A program made the position numbers and the translations under genes. Below, one piece after another: positions 8,297-17,017 of a DNA stretch of 64,000 bases; positions within the stretch are counted from its first letter, which is position 1, and each line of letters opens with the position of its first letter. Under the pieces are notes generated by a model. It worked only from the letters and a program-made list of their open reading frames with translations. It did not search any database and was not told the origin of the DNA. Source of the DNA: Amycolatopsis pretoriensis. GTDB taxonomy: Bacteria; Actinomycetota; Actinomycetes; Mycobacteriales; Pseudonocardiaceae. Where the stretch lies: assembly GCF_900107925.1 (NCBI RefSeq), contig NZ_FNUJ01000012.1, forward strand, positions 62,001 to 126,000, written 5' to 3'.

Positions 8297-9637
8297 TCAG
8301 GCGCCGCGGAAGGCGTTGATCCCCTCGATGTGCTTCGCGCGCTTCTCTTCGTCGCGGACGCCGAGGCCTTCCTGCGGGGCGAGCGCGAGCACGCCGACCT
8401 TGCCCTGGTGGGCGTTGCGGTGAACGTCGAGGGCGGCCTGCCCGGTCTCTTCGAGCGAGTACGTCTTCGACAGCGTCGGGTGGATCAGGCCCTTGGCGAT
8501 CAGCCGGTTGGCCTCCCAGGACTCGCGGTAGTTCGCGAAGTGGGAGCCGATGATCCGCTTGAGGTTCATCCACAGGTAGCGGTTGTCGTACTGGTGCATG
8601 TACCCGGAGGTGGACGCGCAGGTGACGATCGTGCCGCCCTTGCGCGCGGCGTAGACGGACGCGCCGAAGGTTTCGCGGCCCGGGTGCTCGAAGACGATGT
8701 CCGGGTCGTCGCCGCCGGTCAGCTCGCGGATCTTCGCGCCGAAGCGCTGCCACTCCTTCGGGTCTTGCTCGGTCTCGGACTTCCAGAACTTGTAGTCCTC
8801 GGCGCTGCGGTCGATGATCAGTTCGGCGCCGAGCTTGCGGCAGATCGCGGCCTTCTCCGGGCTGGAGACGACGCAGACGGGGATCGCGCCGCCGTTGAGC
8901 GCGTACTGCGTGGCGTAGGAGCCGAGGCCGCCGGAGGCGCCCCAGATCAGGACGACGTCACCTTGCTTCATGTCCGCGCCGTTGCGCGAGACGAGCTGGC
9001 GGTAGGCGGTGGAGTTGACCAGCCCGGGGGAGGCGGCCTCCTCCCAGGTGAGGTGGTCGGGTTTGGGCATCAGCTGGTTGGCCTTGACCAGTGCGACCTC
9101 GGCGAGGCCGCCGAAGTTCGTTTCGAAGCCCCAGATCCGCTGCTCGGTGTCGAGCATCGTGTCGTTGTGCCCGTCCGGGCCTTCGAGCTCGACGTTGAGG
9201 CAGTGCGCGACGACCTCGTCGCCCGGCTTCCAGTTGTGCACGCCGACACCGGTGCGCAGCACGACGCCGGAGAGGTCCGAGCCGACGACGTGGTAGGGCA
9301 GGTCGTGCCGCTTGGCCAGCGGCGAGAGCTTGCCGTACTTCTTGAGGAACTTGAAGGTGGGGATCGGTTCGAAGATCGAGGTCCACACGGTGTTGTAGTT
9401 GATGGCGCTGGCCATCACGGCGACCAGCGCCTCGCCCGGGCCCAGTTCGGGGACGGGGACGTCGTCGACGTGCAGCGACTTGCGGGGGTCCTTGTCCCGG
9501 CTTTCGAGGCCTTCGAACATGTCGACCTCGTCGGCGTGGACGGTCACCCCGCGGTAGCTCTCGGGCACGGGCAAGGACCCGACCGCGCCGGAATCGCCGT
9601 TCAGGATGGCTTGCTGGATCTCGCCGAGCTGCGTCAT
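8297..9637 (-). CDS. ccrA: Crotonyl-CoA carboxylase/reductase
   Basis: 446 residues from the ATG at 9637; an upstream TTG in the same frame is disfavoured because GCGGAGGA precedes 9637 at ideal spacing. It is a zinc-independent MDR-family enzyme that reductively carboxylates crotonyl-CoA to ethylmalonyl-CoA with NADPH and CO2. The NADPH-binding GASGGLGSYA motif is present. Residues reported for CO2 binding in characterised Ccr have visible equivalents in AINYN, WGFETNFG and FEHPGRETF. It serves the ethylmalonyl-CoA pathway or polyketide extender supply. The nearby epimerase, thiolase and meaB genes fit this. Confidence 0.95.
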   Translation of the reverse strand: MTQLGEIQQAILNGDSGAVGSLPVPESYRGVTVHADEVDMFEGLESRDKDPRKSLHVDDVPVPELGPGEALVAVMASAINYNTVWTSIFEPIPTFKFLKKYGKLSPLAKRHDLPYHVVGSDLSGVVLRTGVGVHNWKPGDEVVAHCLNVELEGPDGHNDTMLDTEQRIWGFETNFGGLAEVALVKANQLMPKPDHLTWEEAASPGLVNSTAYRQLVSRNGADMKQGDVVLIWGASGGLGSYATQYALNGGAIPVCVVSSPEKAAICRKLGAELIIDRSAEDYKFWKSETEQDPKEWQRFGAKIRELTGGDDPDIVFEHPGRETFGASVYAARKGGTIVTCASTSGYMHQYDNRYLWMNLKRIIGSHFANYRESWEANRLIAKGLIHPTLSKTYSLEETGQAALDVHRNAHQGKVGVLALAPQEGLGVRDEEKRAKHIEGINAFRGA

Positions 9638-9758
9638 CGGTTCCTCCGCGGAGATGGGGGTCAACGGCGTTGGCGGCAGAAATTACTCGCCGGTAACTCG
9701 CGGGCACAACTGTACGAGACGGAGGGCACGATTACACGTCGAACTGTGACCGATCAGT

Positions 9759-9780
9759 CTTGACCGGCTGGCCAGTCAAG
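9759..9780. promoter_or_regulatory. 22-bp near-perfect palindrome, likely TetR-type operator
   Basis: CTTGACCGGC and GCCAGTCAAG form an inverted repeat with 10 of 11 pairs matched, centred 75 bp upstream of the SPW-repeat gene that is co-transcribed with a TetR regulator. TetR proteins often bind such sites upstream of their own operon. Assignment is inference. A small hairpin (GGTGGG-AACA-CCCACC, 9793-9808) lies between it and the gene. Confidence 0.55.
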
Positions 9781-9842
9781 CGGATCATCGGCGGTGGGAA
9801 CACCCACCCGACCAGCAGTTTCACCGACGGAGGTGAGCACGA

Positions 9843-10211
9843 ATGAGTGAAGTCTCTACGCGCGCCTGGGCCCGGCCGCACGATTGGGTCGAGGTCGTCA
9901 TCGGGGTGGTCGCCGCTCTTTCACCCCTTTGGCTGAGCACGGACACGACCGCGATGTGGACGATGGTCGTCCTGGGTGCCTTGATCGCACTCGACGGCCT
10001 GGTCTCGCTGGCGAGGCCGGGCATGGTCTACGGCGAAGGCATCCAGATCGCGCTCGGCGTGTTGCTGTTCATCGCGCCGTGGGTGATGAGCTACACCGAG
10101 TTCAACGGCGCTTCCTGGACGTCCTGGATCGCCGGGGTGCTGACGGTCATCGCCGGCGCGGCAGCCATGCCGGTCGCGAACGCCGCGCACCGCACCGCCG
10201 GCCAGCACTGA
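9843..10211 (+). CDS. SPW-repeat integral membrane protein
   Basis: 122 residues, ATG with GGAGG upstream. Four hydrophobic segments are arranged as two repeats, each carrying a proline-tryptophan motif (SPLWLS about residue 27 and APWVMSY about residue 79), as in SPW-repeat proteins of actinobacteria. Function unknown. It is 17 bp upstream of a TetR gene on the same strand and probably co-transcribed with it. Confidence 0.85.
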   Translation: MSEVSTRAWARPHDWVEVVIGVVAALSPLWLSTDTTAMWTMVVLGALIALDGLVSLARPGMVYGEGIQIALGVLLFIAPWVMSYTEFNGASWTSWIAGVLTVIAGAAAMPVANAAHRTAGQH

Positions 10212-10228
10212 AGCCGCAGGAGGCACGC

Positions 10229-10801
10229 ATGACCGAGGATTCGGCGAAGGAGCGCATCCTCTGCGCCGCCGAGGCGCTCTTCGCCGAGTCCGGCTTCGAC
10301 GCCACCCCGACTTCCCGCATCGCGGAGCAGGCCGGGGTGCCGAAGGGGCTGGTGCACTACTACTTCCGGCACAAGGCGGACCTGCTCACGGCGCTCGTCG
10401 AGCGGCTGCCCGACGAGCGCATCGAGCCGGCCGTGGTCGTCGTCCCGGGCGACCTGGCGGGCAGCCTGCGGCGGCTCGTCCGCGAACTCGACCACCGCTT
10501 CAGCCGGTCGCTCGGGCTCTCGCACCTGCTGTGGCGCGAAGCCGACACCCACCACGTCGTCCGCGACGCCCTCCACGAACGCTTCCAGGTGCTCGTCCGC
10601 CAGGTTCGCGCGGTGATCCTGGCGGCAACGGGCGGCGTCCTGCCCCCGGCCGACGTCGACCGCGCGTCGGGCCTGCTGGCCCGCGCGGTCAGCCACCGGC
10701 ACGCGACGGCCCGCCATTCGGACGATGACCTCCCCGCCGAGTTCGACGGCGAGTTGACGTTCATCGCCGACGCTCTGGCGGCGAAGACCGCGCCGGCTTA
10801 G
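10229..10801 (+). CDS. TetR/AcrR family transcriptional regulator
   Basis: 190 residues from the ATG at 10229, preceded by GCAGGAGG. The N-terminal helix-turn-helix runs from about residue 8 to 54 (RILCAAEALFAESGFDATP then GVPKGLVHYYFRHKADLL). The C-terminal ligand domain is poorly recognisable. It likely represses its own operon with the SPW gene through the palindrome at 9759-9780. The inducer is unknown. Confidence 0.88.
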   Translation: MTEDSAKERILCAAEALFAESGFDATPTSRIAEQAGVPKGLVHYYFRHKADLLTALVERLPDERIEPAVVVVPGDLAGSLRRLVRELDHRFSRSLGLSHLLWREADTHHVVRDALHERFQVLVRQVRAVILAATGGVLPPADVDRASGLLARAVSHRHATARHSDDDLPAEFDGELTFIADALAAKTAPA

Positions 10802-10881
10802 GTCGGTCCTGGCCCGCGCGGCGCCGGGGGACGACTTCGGCGCTGGGGCGTGGCGCTGGCCGGTTGCGTGGAGCGGGCAGG

Positions 10882-11231
10882 TGCGGTGCGCGCTCGCCGA
10901 GCCACGGTGCTCGGGGGGCTGTGTGGAGTGGGGCAGGTGTGGTTCGGGCTCGCCCTGGGCGCGGTGCTCGGCGGGCTGCGCGGGAAGGGGGCAGACGTGG
11001 TGCGGGCTCGCCGGGGCACGGTGCTCGGCGGGCTGCGTGGGACCGGGGCAGACGTGGTGCGGGCTCGCCGAGCCACGGTGCTCGGCGCGCTGGGCGGAGC
11101 GGGGCAGATGTGGTGCGGGCTCGCCGAGCCGCGGCGCTCAGCGCGCTGCGCGGAGTGGGGCAGGTGTGGTTCGGCCTCGCCCTGGGCGCGGCGCTCGGCC
11201 GGTTGCACGCAGTGCGGTTCGCACTTGCGGG
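10882..11231. repeat. Degenerate tandem repeat array, six copies of 56-58 bp
   Basis: The non-coding stretch 10802-11374 (573 bp) holds six consecutive copies of a unit containing GGGCTCGCCGAGCCACGGTG and a GCGGGGCAGA-like end. The conserved CTCGCC falls at 10893, 10949, 11007, 11064, 11120 and 11176, so the period varies between 56 and 58 bp. A period that is not a fixed multiple of three argues against coding despite open frames on both strands. Downstream, about 11270-11310 is a cytosine-rich simple-sequence run. No gene is supported here. Confidence 0.8.
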
Positions 11232-11374
11232 GCGCGCGCGGCTGGGGAGGGCTTCGGCCGGCTTGCTTCTTGGCCCCGCCCCGCCCCGCCCCCCGCCCAC
11301 CCCCCTCCGCCTCCTGGTTGTCACCTGCGTGCGCCTTGCCCGCGCCGGAGTTGTTGCGCCTGAACGGGTTCGCC

Positions 11375-11830
11375 TCAGTGCGCGGCGCCGTCCTTCGCCG
11401 GCTCCACCAGCTCCACCAGTACTCCGCCCGCGTCCTTCGGGTGGACGAAGTTCACCCGGCTGTTGGACGTGCCGCGCTTCGCCGCGTCGTACAGCAGGCG
11501 CAGACCCTGGTCGCGCAGGGCGGCCGCCGCCGCGTCCACATCGGACACGCGGTACGCCAGCTGCTGCAGGCCCGGGCCGCTCTTGGCCAGGAACTTGCCG
11601 ATCGCCGAGTCGTCGCGCAGCGGGGCCAGCAGCTGGATCTGCGTCTCCGTGCCCGCCGTGCCGGGCGCGCGCAGCATCGCCTCGCGCACCCCCTGCTCTT
11701 CGTTCACCTCCTCGTGCGCCACTTCCAGGCCGAAGTGGGTGCGGTGGAACTCGATGGCCGCGTCCAGGTCCGGGACCGCGATGCCGACGTGGTCGATGGC
11801 CGTCACGAACGGCCGCAGGGCGTCATCCAT
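11375..11830 (-). CDS. Methylmalonyl-CoA epimerase
   Basis: 151 residues, ATG start. Two-repeat glyoxalase/VOC-fold protein beginning AIDHVGIAVPDLDAAIEFH, with the first metal histidine at residue 14 and a C-terminal GVLVELVEP glutamate ligand. The motif where many family members have a histidine reads GLQQLAYRV here, so one ligand may be glutamine in this branch. It interconverts (2R)- and (2S)-methylmalonyl-CoA between propionyl-CoA carboxylase and methylmalonyl-CoA mutase. It is divergent from the thiolase/meaB pair, which belongs to the same pathway. Confidence 0.9.
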   Translation of the reverse strand: MDDALRPFVTAIDHVGIAVPDLDAAIEFHRTHFGLEVAHEEVNEEQGVREAMLRAPGTAGTETQIQLLAPLRDDSAIGKFLAKSGPGLQQLAYRVSDVDAAAAALRDQGLRLLYDAAKRGTSNSRVNFVHPKDAGGVLVELVEPAKDGAAH

Positions 11831-11967
11831 GGGGGCAGGATAGGCGGCGCCCGCGCGGCGTTCCCCCAGAATCGTCGCGTGCCCCGCCTCACACTGGCTC
11901 CATCAAGAAGCCCACCCTCCGGGTATGGTCGGAAAAACTGCCCATGCGCCGAAGCTTGGAGGACGCC

Positions 11968-13155
11968 GTGTCCGGTTCCGTGATCCTGGGTGCCGCCCGT
12001 ACGCCGATCGGGCGCTTGCTCGGATCCCTCAAGGACTTCACGGGGGCACAGCTGGGCGGGGTCGCGATCAAGGCGGCCCTCGAACGCGCCGGGGTCGCCC
12101 CGGACGCGGTGCAGTACACGATCATGGGCCAGGTGCTGACCGCCGGCGCCGGCCAGATCCCGGCCCGCCAGGCCGCGGTCGCCGCGGGCATCCCGATGAG
12201 CGTGCCCGCGCTGACGATCAACAAGGTCTGCCTCTCCGGCCTCGACGCCATCGCGCTCGCCGACCAGCTCATCCGGGCCGGCGAGTTCGACATCGTCGTC
12301 GCCGGCGGCCAGGAGTCGATGACCCAGGCGCCGCACCTGCTGCCGAAGTCCCGCTCCGGCTTCAAGTACGGCGACACCACGCTCGTCGACCACATGGCCT
12401 ACGACGGCCTCTTCTGCGCCTTCGACCAGGTCGCCATGGGTGCGTCGACGGAGAAGTACAACTCCCGCTACGGGGTCACCCGCGAACAGCAGGACGCGTT
12501 CTCCGCCCGCTCCCACCAGCGCGCCGCCGAGGCGATCAAGAACGGCTACTTCGCCGACGAGATCGCGCCGGTCTCCATCCCGCAGCGCAAGGGTGACCCG
12601 GTCGTCTTCGACACCGACGAGGGCGTCCGCGCCGACACCACCGCCGAAGGCCTCGCGAAGCTGCGTCCCGCCTTCGCCTCCGACGGCACCATCACCGCGG
12701 GCTCGGCGTCGCAGATCTCCGACGGCGCCGCCGCGGTCGTCGTGGCCAGCAAGGCGAAGGCGGAGGAGCTCGGCCTCACCGCGATCGCCGAGATCGGCGC
12801 GCACGGCGTCGTTTCCGGGCCGGACGCGAGCCTGCACGAGCAGCCGTCGAACGCCATCCTCGCCGCGCTGGCGAAGGCGAAGCTCGGCCCCGACGCGCTC
12901 GACCTCGTCGAGATCAACGAGGCCTTCGCCGCCGTCGGGCTGGTCTCGACCGAGAAGCTCGGCCTCGACCCGGAGAAGGTCAACGTCAACGGCGGTGCCA
13001 TCGCCCTCGGGCACCCGATCGGCGCTTCCGGCGCCCGGCTCGCGGTGCACCTCATCCACGAGCTGCGCCGCCGCGGTGGCGGGCTCGGCGCGGCCGCGCT
13101 GTGCGGTGGCGGCGGCCAGGGCGACGCCCTCCTGCTGCGGGTGCCGTCCGCGTAA
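11968..13155 (+). CDS. Acetyl-CoA C-acetyltransferase (thiolase)
   Basis: 395 residues from the GTG at 11968, chosen because TTGGAGG lies 6 bases upstream; an ATG at 11944 is also in frame. The acylated cysteine is C88 (NKVCLSGLDA), the catalytic histidine is H349 (ALGHPIGASGAR) and the second cysteine is C379 (CGGGGQGDAL). It condenses two acetyl-CoA to acetoacetyl-CoA or thiolyses it. Upstream of crotonyl-CoA formation this would feed Ccr. The meaB GTG follows the TAA with no gap. Confidence 0.93.
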   Translation: MSGSVILGAARTPIGRLLGSLKDFTGAQLGGVAIKAALERAGVAPDAVQYTIMGQVLTAGAGQIPARQAAVAAGIPMSVPALTINKVCLSGLDAIALADQLIRAGEFDIVVAGGQESMTQAPHLLPKSRSGFKYGDTTLVDHMAYDGLFCAFDQVAMGASTEKYNSRYGVTREQQDAFSARSHQRAAEAIKNGYFADEIAPVSIPQRKGDPVVFDTDEGVRADTTAEGLAKLRPAFASDGTITAGSASQISDGAAAVVVASKAKAEELGLTAIAEIGAHGVVSGPDASLHEQPSNAILAALAKAKLGPDALDLVEINEAFAAVGLVSTEKLGLDPEKVNVNGGAIALGHPIGASGARLAVHLIHELRRRGGGLGAAALCGGGGQGDALLLRVPSA

Positions 13156-14121
13156 GTGGCCGGTGCACTCGACCTCGACGACCTGGTCGGCCGCGCGCGG
13201 GACGGGCAGCCCCGTGCCGTCGCGCGGCTGCTGTCGCTCGTCGAGGACGCCCACCCCCGCGTCGCCGAGATCGCGCGGGCGCTGACGCCGCACACCGGGC
13301 GGGCCCGGGTGGTCGGGCTCACCGGTCCGCCGGGCGTCGGCAAGTCGACTTCGACGTCGGCGCTGCTCACCGCGTTGCGCGCGGAGGGCAAGCGGGTCGG
13401 GGTGCTCGCGATCGACCCGTCTTCGCCGTTTTCGGGCGGGGCGCTGCTCGGCGACCGGATCCGGATGACCGAGCACGCCACCGACCCCGGCGTGTTCATC
13501 CGCTCGATGGCCACGCGCGGGCACCTCGGCGGGCTTTCTTGGGCGACCCCGCAGGCGGTGCGCGTGCTCGACGCCGCCGGCTTCGACGTGGTACTGATCG
13601 AGACCGTCGGCGTCGGACAGTCCGAAGTGGACGTCGTGAAGCTGGCCGACACCACGGTGGTGCTGCTCGCGCCGGGGATGGGCGACGGGATCCAGGCCGC
13701 GAAGGCCGGGGTGCTGGAGATCGCCGACGTCTTCGTGGTGAACAAGGCCGACCGCGAGGGCGCCGACGCGACGGTGCACGACCTCAAGCAGATGATTTCG
13801 CTGGCGCGCCGGGAGATCCGGGGCGCGAGCTGGCGCCAGCCGATCGTGCGGACCGTCGCGGCGAAGGGCGAGGGGATCGACGAGGTGGTGGCGGCGCTGG
13901 CCGCGCACCACGACTGGCTGGTGGCGCACGACGAGCTGGCCCGCCGCCGGATCGCCCGAGCGCGTGACGAGGTGGAGGCCATCGCGATGCGGCGGCTGCG
14001 GGCCGAGCTGACGGATTTGCGGGGTGGGGGACGGCTGGCCGGGGTCGCCGAGCGGGTGGTGGCGAGGGAGCTTGATCCGTTCGCTGCCGCGGACGAGCTG
14101 ATCGCGGATCTGCGGGGCTGA
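13156..14121 (+). CDS. meaB: MeaB/ArgK-type GTPase, methylmalonyl-CoA mutase chaperone
   Basis: 321 residues, GTG start directly abutting the thiolase stop. The G-domain has a P-loop GLTGPPGVGKST (residues 55-65), the switch segment ETVGVGQSE and the base-specifying NKAD. The C-terminal helical dimerisation arm follows. MeaB loads and protects adenosylcobalamin in methylmalonyl-CoA mutase. The mutase genes are not in this window. Company of epimerase and thiolase supports the assignment over a generic arginine-transport kinase. Confidence 0.92.
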   Translation: MAGALDLDDLVGRARDGQPRAVARLLSLVEDAHPRVAEIARALTPHTGRARVVGLTGPPGVGKSTSTSALLTALRAEGKRVGVLAIDPSSPFSGGALLGDRIRMTEHATDPGVFIRSMATRGHLGGLSWATPQAVRVLDAAGFDVVLIETVGVGQSEVDVVKLADTTVVLLAPGMGDGIQAAKAGVLEIADVFVVNKADREGADATVHDLKQMISLARREIRGASWRQPIVRTVAAKGEGIDEVVAALAAHHDWLVAHDELARRRIARARDEVEAIAMRRLRAELTDLRGGGRLAGVAERVVARELDPFAAADELIADLRG

Positions 14122-14468
14122 GGGTTCGCCGCGCCGGAGCCGGCGGGTGGGGCGGTCGCGGATTTGCGGCCCTGGCTGCCGGGCAGGCTGTCGCCGCCTT
14201 CGGAGCGTCAGTGCGATCACTGCCAACAGCGAAAACGCAGCCGCCGCAACGGTTCTTCGGTCATGTGCCATGACTTCCCCCTTCTCGGTGCGGCGGGTTC
14301 GCCGCGTGATCCACATCGTGCGCCGGGGGTCCGACAATTTCGGGGTGTCGCGCTTCCGATTCACCCGATGGGCTGACAGGGGCGACTTTCGCCGGTTATT
14401 CCTGTCGGTGGCGGGCTCTAGACTGCGGGACGCTCCGGAACCGGGCGATCACTGGGAGGGCTTGCAGG
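14122..14468. other. 347-bp intergenic region with cyclophilin promoter
   Basis: No convincing gene. A putative promoter for the cyclophilin gene has -10 TAGACT at 14419-14424 and a weak -35 TTATTC at 14396-14401, spaced 17 bp. On the minus strand an ATG at 14271, with GGGGGAA upstream, opens a frame with a short hydrophobic segment (AAAAFSLLAVIALTL) followed by RRRR. That frame then continues antisense through meaB and thiolase, so it is not called. Confidence 0.5.
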
Positions 14469-15194
14469 ATGAAGAAGACACTCGTCACCGCGCTGGCGGC
14501 CGGTGCGTTGTTCGTGGCGGGCAACGGCGTCGCCGCCGCGGCCGATGCGCCGCCGCCGAAGACGACGCACGGGCCTTGTCAGTACACCGAGACGCCGGAT
14601 GAGCCGGCCGCGCGGCCGGTGCCGTTGCCGCCCGATCCGCGGCACACGCCGAGCCGGGGGAAGGTGGACGTCGCGGTCCCGACCAGCCAGGGCGCGCTGC
14701 CGCTGACCCTCGACCGCGCGAAGGCGCCGTGCACCGTGCAGAGCTTCCTGCACCTGGCTCGGCACCGGTTCTACGACCACACGGTGTGCCACCGGCTGAC
14801 CGCGTACCCGACGCTGAAGGTCCTGCAGTGCGGCGACCCGAGCGCGACCGGCGAGGGCGGGCCGGGCTACAAGTACAAGGACGAGCTGCCGGTGGACCTG
14901 CCGCCCGCGCCGACCGACCCGACCGGCGCGCGCCGGGTATACGCGCGCGGGTTGCTGGCGATGGCCAACGCGGGACCGGACACGAACGGTTCGCAGTTCT
15001 TCGTCGTGTACGGCGATTCCGCGCTGCGGCCGAACTACACGGTGTTCGGGACGGTCGGGGCCGAAGGGTTGAAGACGCTGGACAAGGTGGCTGCCGGCGG
15101 GATTCAGCCGACTGCCGAGGATCCCGCGCCGGTCGATGGGACGCCGGTGCTGCGGACGGAACTGATCCGGGTTCGGCCCGGCTGCTGGTTCTGA
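14469..15194 (+). CDS. Secreted cyclophilin-type peptidyl-prolyl isomerase
   Basis: 241 residues, ATG with GGGAGG upstream. An N-terminal signal peptide (MKKTLVTALAAGALFVAG, cleavage near AAAADA) is followed by a proline-rich linker. The cyclophilin domain runs from about residue 65 and includes VQSFLHLARHRFYDHTVCHR, ANAGPDTNGSQFFV and a VFGTV strand. Cysteines at several positions suggest disulfides outside the cell. It catalyses proline cis-trans isomerisation in secreted proteins. A hairpin at 15201-15232 follows. Confidence 0.9.
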   Translation: MKKTLVTALAAGALFVAGNGVAAAADAPPPKTTHGPCQYTETPDEPAARPVPLPPDPRHTPSRGKVDVAVPTSQGALPLTLDRAKAPCTVQSFLHLARHRFYDHTVCHRLTAYPTLKVLQCGDPSATGEGGPGYKYKDELPVDLPPAPTDPTGARRVYARGLLAMANAGPDTNGSQFFVVYGDSALRPNYTVFGTVGAEGLKTLDKVAAGGIQPTAEDPAPVDGTPVLRTELIRVRPGCWF

Positions 15195-15600
15195 TGGTCG
15201 CCGCGGGCCGCTCCGGATGGGGTGGCCCGCGGGCCGGCGGGCGGCGGTCTTGAGGAGACGGGTCGAGGGAGTCGGCGGAAGAGGTCGCGCGGGAGGTAGC
15301 AGGCCGCTGGAGGGGGCGGCGGGCGGCGAAAGTGGCCTGCAGGAGGTGGCAGGCGGTGTGAACGGCAGGCAGGCAGCGAAAGTGGCCCGCGCGGGAGAGG
15401 GCAGGCGGGTGTGAAGGCCGGCTGGTGGCGAAGTGGTCGGCGGTCAGGTTGTGGGTAGCGGAAGCGGCGTGGGCCGGGAGGTTTTCAGCGGCGGCAGTGG
15501 CCTGCGGCCGAGTGGCGAGCGCGGGAAGGCTGTGGGAGGCAGTTGGCGGCGGAAGTGGCAAGCGCGGCGCGGAAAGGGGAGCTGCGCAGGTGGCCCTCAG
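15195..15600. repeat. 406-bp non-coding region with degenerate ~51-bp repeats
   Basis: After the hairpin the sequence is purine-rich with repeated GCGAAAGTGGCC(T/C)GC elements near 15326 and 15377, and further weaker copies (GGCGAAGTGG, GGAAGTGGCAAGC) up to 15570. The repeat period is about 50-52 bp. No coding potential is convincing. It resembles in style the array at 10882-11231. Confidence 0.55.
15201..15232 (+). terminator. Hairpin after cyclophilin gene
   Basis: CCGCGGGCC (15201-15209) pairs with GGCCCGCGG (15224-15232), a 9-bp GC stem with a 14-base loop, 7 bases downstream of the cyclophilin stop. Confidence 0.6.
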
Positions 15601-16971
15601 TCAGGCGGTGATCTCCCACAGCGCCTCCACCAGCGTCTGGGTCGCGCCCGCGAACGCGTGCTTCGGTGTTGCCGCGTAGCCGACGATCAACCCTCCCGGG
15701 CGCCCCTCGTCCATCCAATACCCGCCCAGCCCCTCGATGCCGATCGCCCTCCGGCGGCAGGCCGCCAACGCCGTTGCCTCCGATGGACCTTCCGGGGGAA
15801 GCATCAACAGCAAGTGCAACCCCGCCGCGATGCCCTGGGGGCGGACCGTCTCCGGCAACGCCGCCAGCAACCGGGCTCGACGCGACCGGTACTCCGCCCG
15901 GCTGCGGCGGACGTGCTGGTCGTACGCCCCCGAGTCGATCAGCTCCGCCAGCGCCAGCTGGTTCAGCAACGCCGGGCGTGAACCGCTGTCCGCCATTGCC
16001 GCGCGGACCGGCTCCACCAATGACCTGGGCAGCACCAGCCACGCCAGCCGCAACGCCGGGGCCAGCGTCTTGCTCGCCGTTCCCGCGTACACCACCTTCT
16101 CCGGGGCCAGCGCCTGCAGCGCCCCCACCTGCTGGCGGTCGAAACGGAACTCGCCGTCGTAGTCGTCCTCCACCACCGTTGCTCCCGAACGGGTCAGGGC
16201 CGCGCGGCGGTGCGGGGCCAGCGTCACGCCCGTCGGGTACTGGTGGGCCGCCGTCACCACCGCCGCCGGACTGTCCAATGCGGACACATCGAGGCCGTGC
16301 TCGTCCACCGGTACCCCCACCACCCGCGGGCCCTGCGCCGCCGCGATCGAGCGGTACATGCCCAGCGACGGGTTCTCGAACGCCATTTCGCCGACCCCCA
16401 GTGAGAACAGCGCCCGGGACAGCACCGCTATCGCGTGCGAATAGCCGTGGCACACCACGATCCGCGCCGGGTCGGCGACCACTCCTCTGGCCCGGGCGAG
16501 GTACCCCGCGAGGGTGTCCCGCAGCTCGGGCGCGCCCAGCTCCGACTCGTAGCCGAACGCCGATGCCGGTGTCCGCAGCAACGCCCGCCGGGTCGCGGTG
16601 ATCCACGCCTGGCGCGGGAACGCCGTCAGGTCCGGCCGCCCCGGGCGCAGGTCCCAGCGCGGTGCCGGGTCGCGGGGCGCCTGCCGGGGCGCCGACTGGG
16701 GCAGCGAACCCGCCGTCGCCACGCGGGTCGGCGCGCCCTGGGCCGTGCGCAGGTAGCCCTCGGCGGCCAGGTCGGCGTACACGCGCGTGACCGTGCCTCG
16801 CGCGACGCCCAGGTCGGAGGCCAGCGCGCGGGTCGACGGGACCGTCGCGTCCGGCTGCCAGCGGCCCTCCCGGATCGCCGTCCGGATCGCGTCGGCCAGG
16901 CCGCTCCGGCCCGTCGACGGCTCCCAGCCGAGGTGGACGTCGAGGCCGGAACTGGACCACGAATCTGCCAT
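15601..16971 (-). CDS. MocR/PdxR-type regulator (GntR helix-turn-helix fused to aminotransferase fold)
   Basis: 456 residues from the ATG at 16971; frames upstream run into the divergent gene's promoter. An N-terminal winged helix (about residues 10-80, VPSTRALASDLGVARGTVTR) is fused to a fold-type I aminotransferase domain. The PLP-binding segment YAGTASKTLAPALRLAW carries the expected lysine, and EDDYDGEF the cofactor aspartate. Such regulators use PLP or an aldimine as effector and control PLP or amino-acid metabolism or the adjacent divergent gene. Likely target here is the AhpD-like gene at 17018. Confidence 0.88.
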   Translation of the reverse strand: MADSWSSSGLDVHLGWEPSTGRSGLADAIRTAIREGRWQPDATVPSTRALASDLGVARGTVTRVYADLAAEGYLRTAQGAPTRVATAGSLPQSAPRQAPRDPAPRWDLRPGRPDLTAFPRQAWITATRRALLRTPASAFGYESELGAPELRDTLAGYLARARGVVADPARIVVCHGYSHAIAVLSRALFSLGVGEMAFENPSLGMYRSIAAAQGPRVVGVPVDEHGLDVSALDSPAAVVTAAHQYPTGVTLAPHRRAALTRSGATVVEDDYDGEFRFDRQQVGALQALAPEKVVYAGTASKTLAPALRLAWLVLPRSLVEPVRAAMADSGSRPALLNQLALAELIDSGAYDQHVRRSRAEYRSRRARLLAALPETVRPQGIAAGLHLLLMLPPEGPSEATALAACRRRAIGIEGLGGYWMDEGRPGGLIVGYAATPKHAFAGATQTLVEALWEITA

Positions 16972-16975
16972 GTCA

Positions 16976-16999
16976 CTGGACCATACTCGTGGACCAGTT
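16976..16999. promoter_or_regulatory. Operator-like repeat between MocR regulator and AhpD-like gene
   Basis: The 46-bp divergent intergenic region contains CTGGACCA and TGGACCAG separated by six bases. They can be read as an inverted repeat with one mismatched pair per arm, or as direct repeats of TGGACCA. MocR-type regulators commonly bind such paired repeats. A -10-like CTAGCGT lies just upstream of the AhpD-like ATG. Confidence 0.5.
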
Positions 17000-17017
17000 G
17001 GGGCTAGCGTGGACACC

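Noticed and set aside
10798..11324. Arginine/proline-rich open frames across the tandem repeats on both strands
   Set aside because: Repeat length changes between 56 and 58 bp, which breaks frame periodicity, and no ribosome site or known domain is present.
11803..14271. Long minus-strand open frame starting with a short hydrophobic segment (AAAAFSLLAVIALTL) and running antisense to meaB and thiolase
   Set aside because: Beyond the first 30 residues it is arginine/histidine/proline-rich shadow sequence opposite two firm genes. Only the N-terminus looks protein-like, so at most a remnant.
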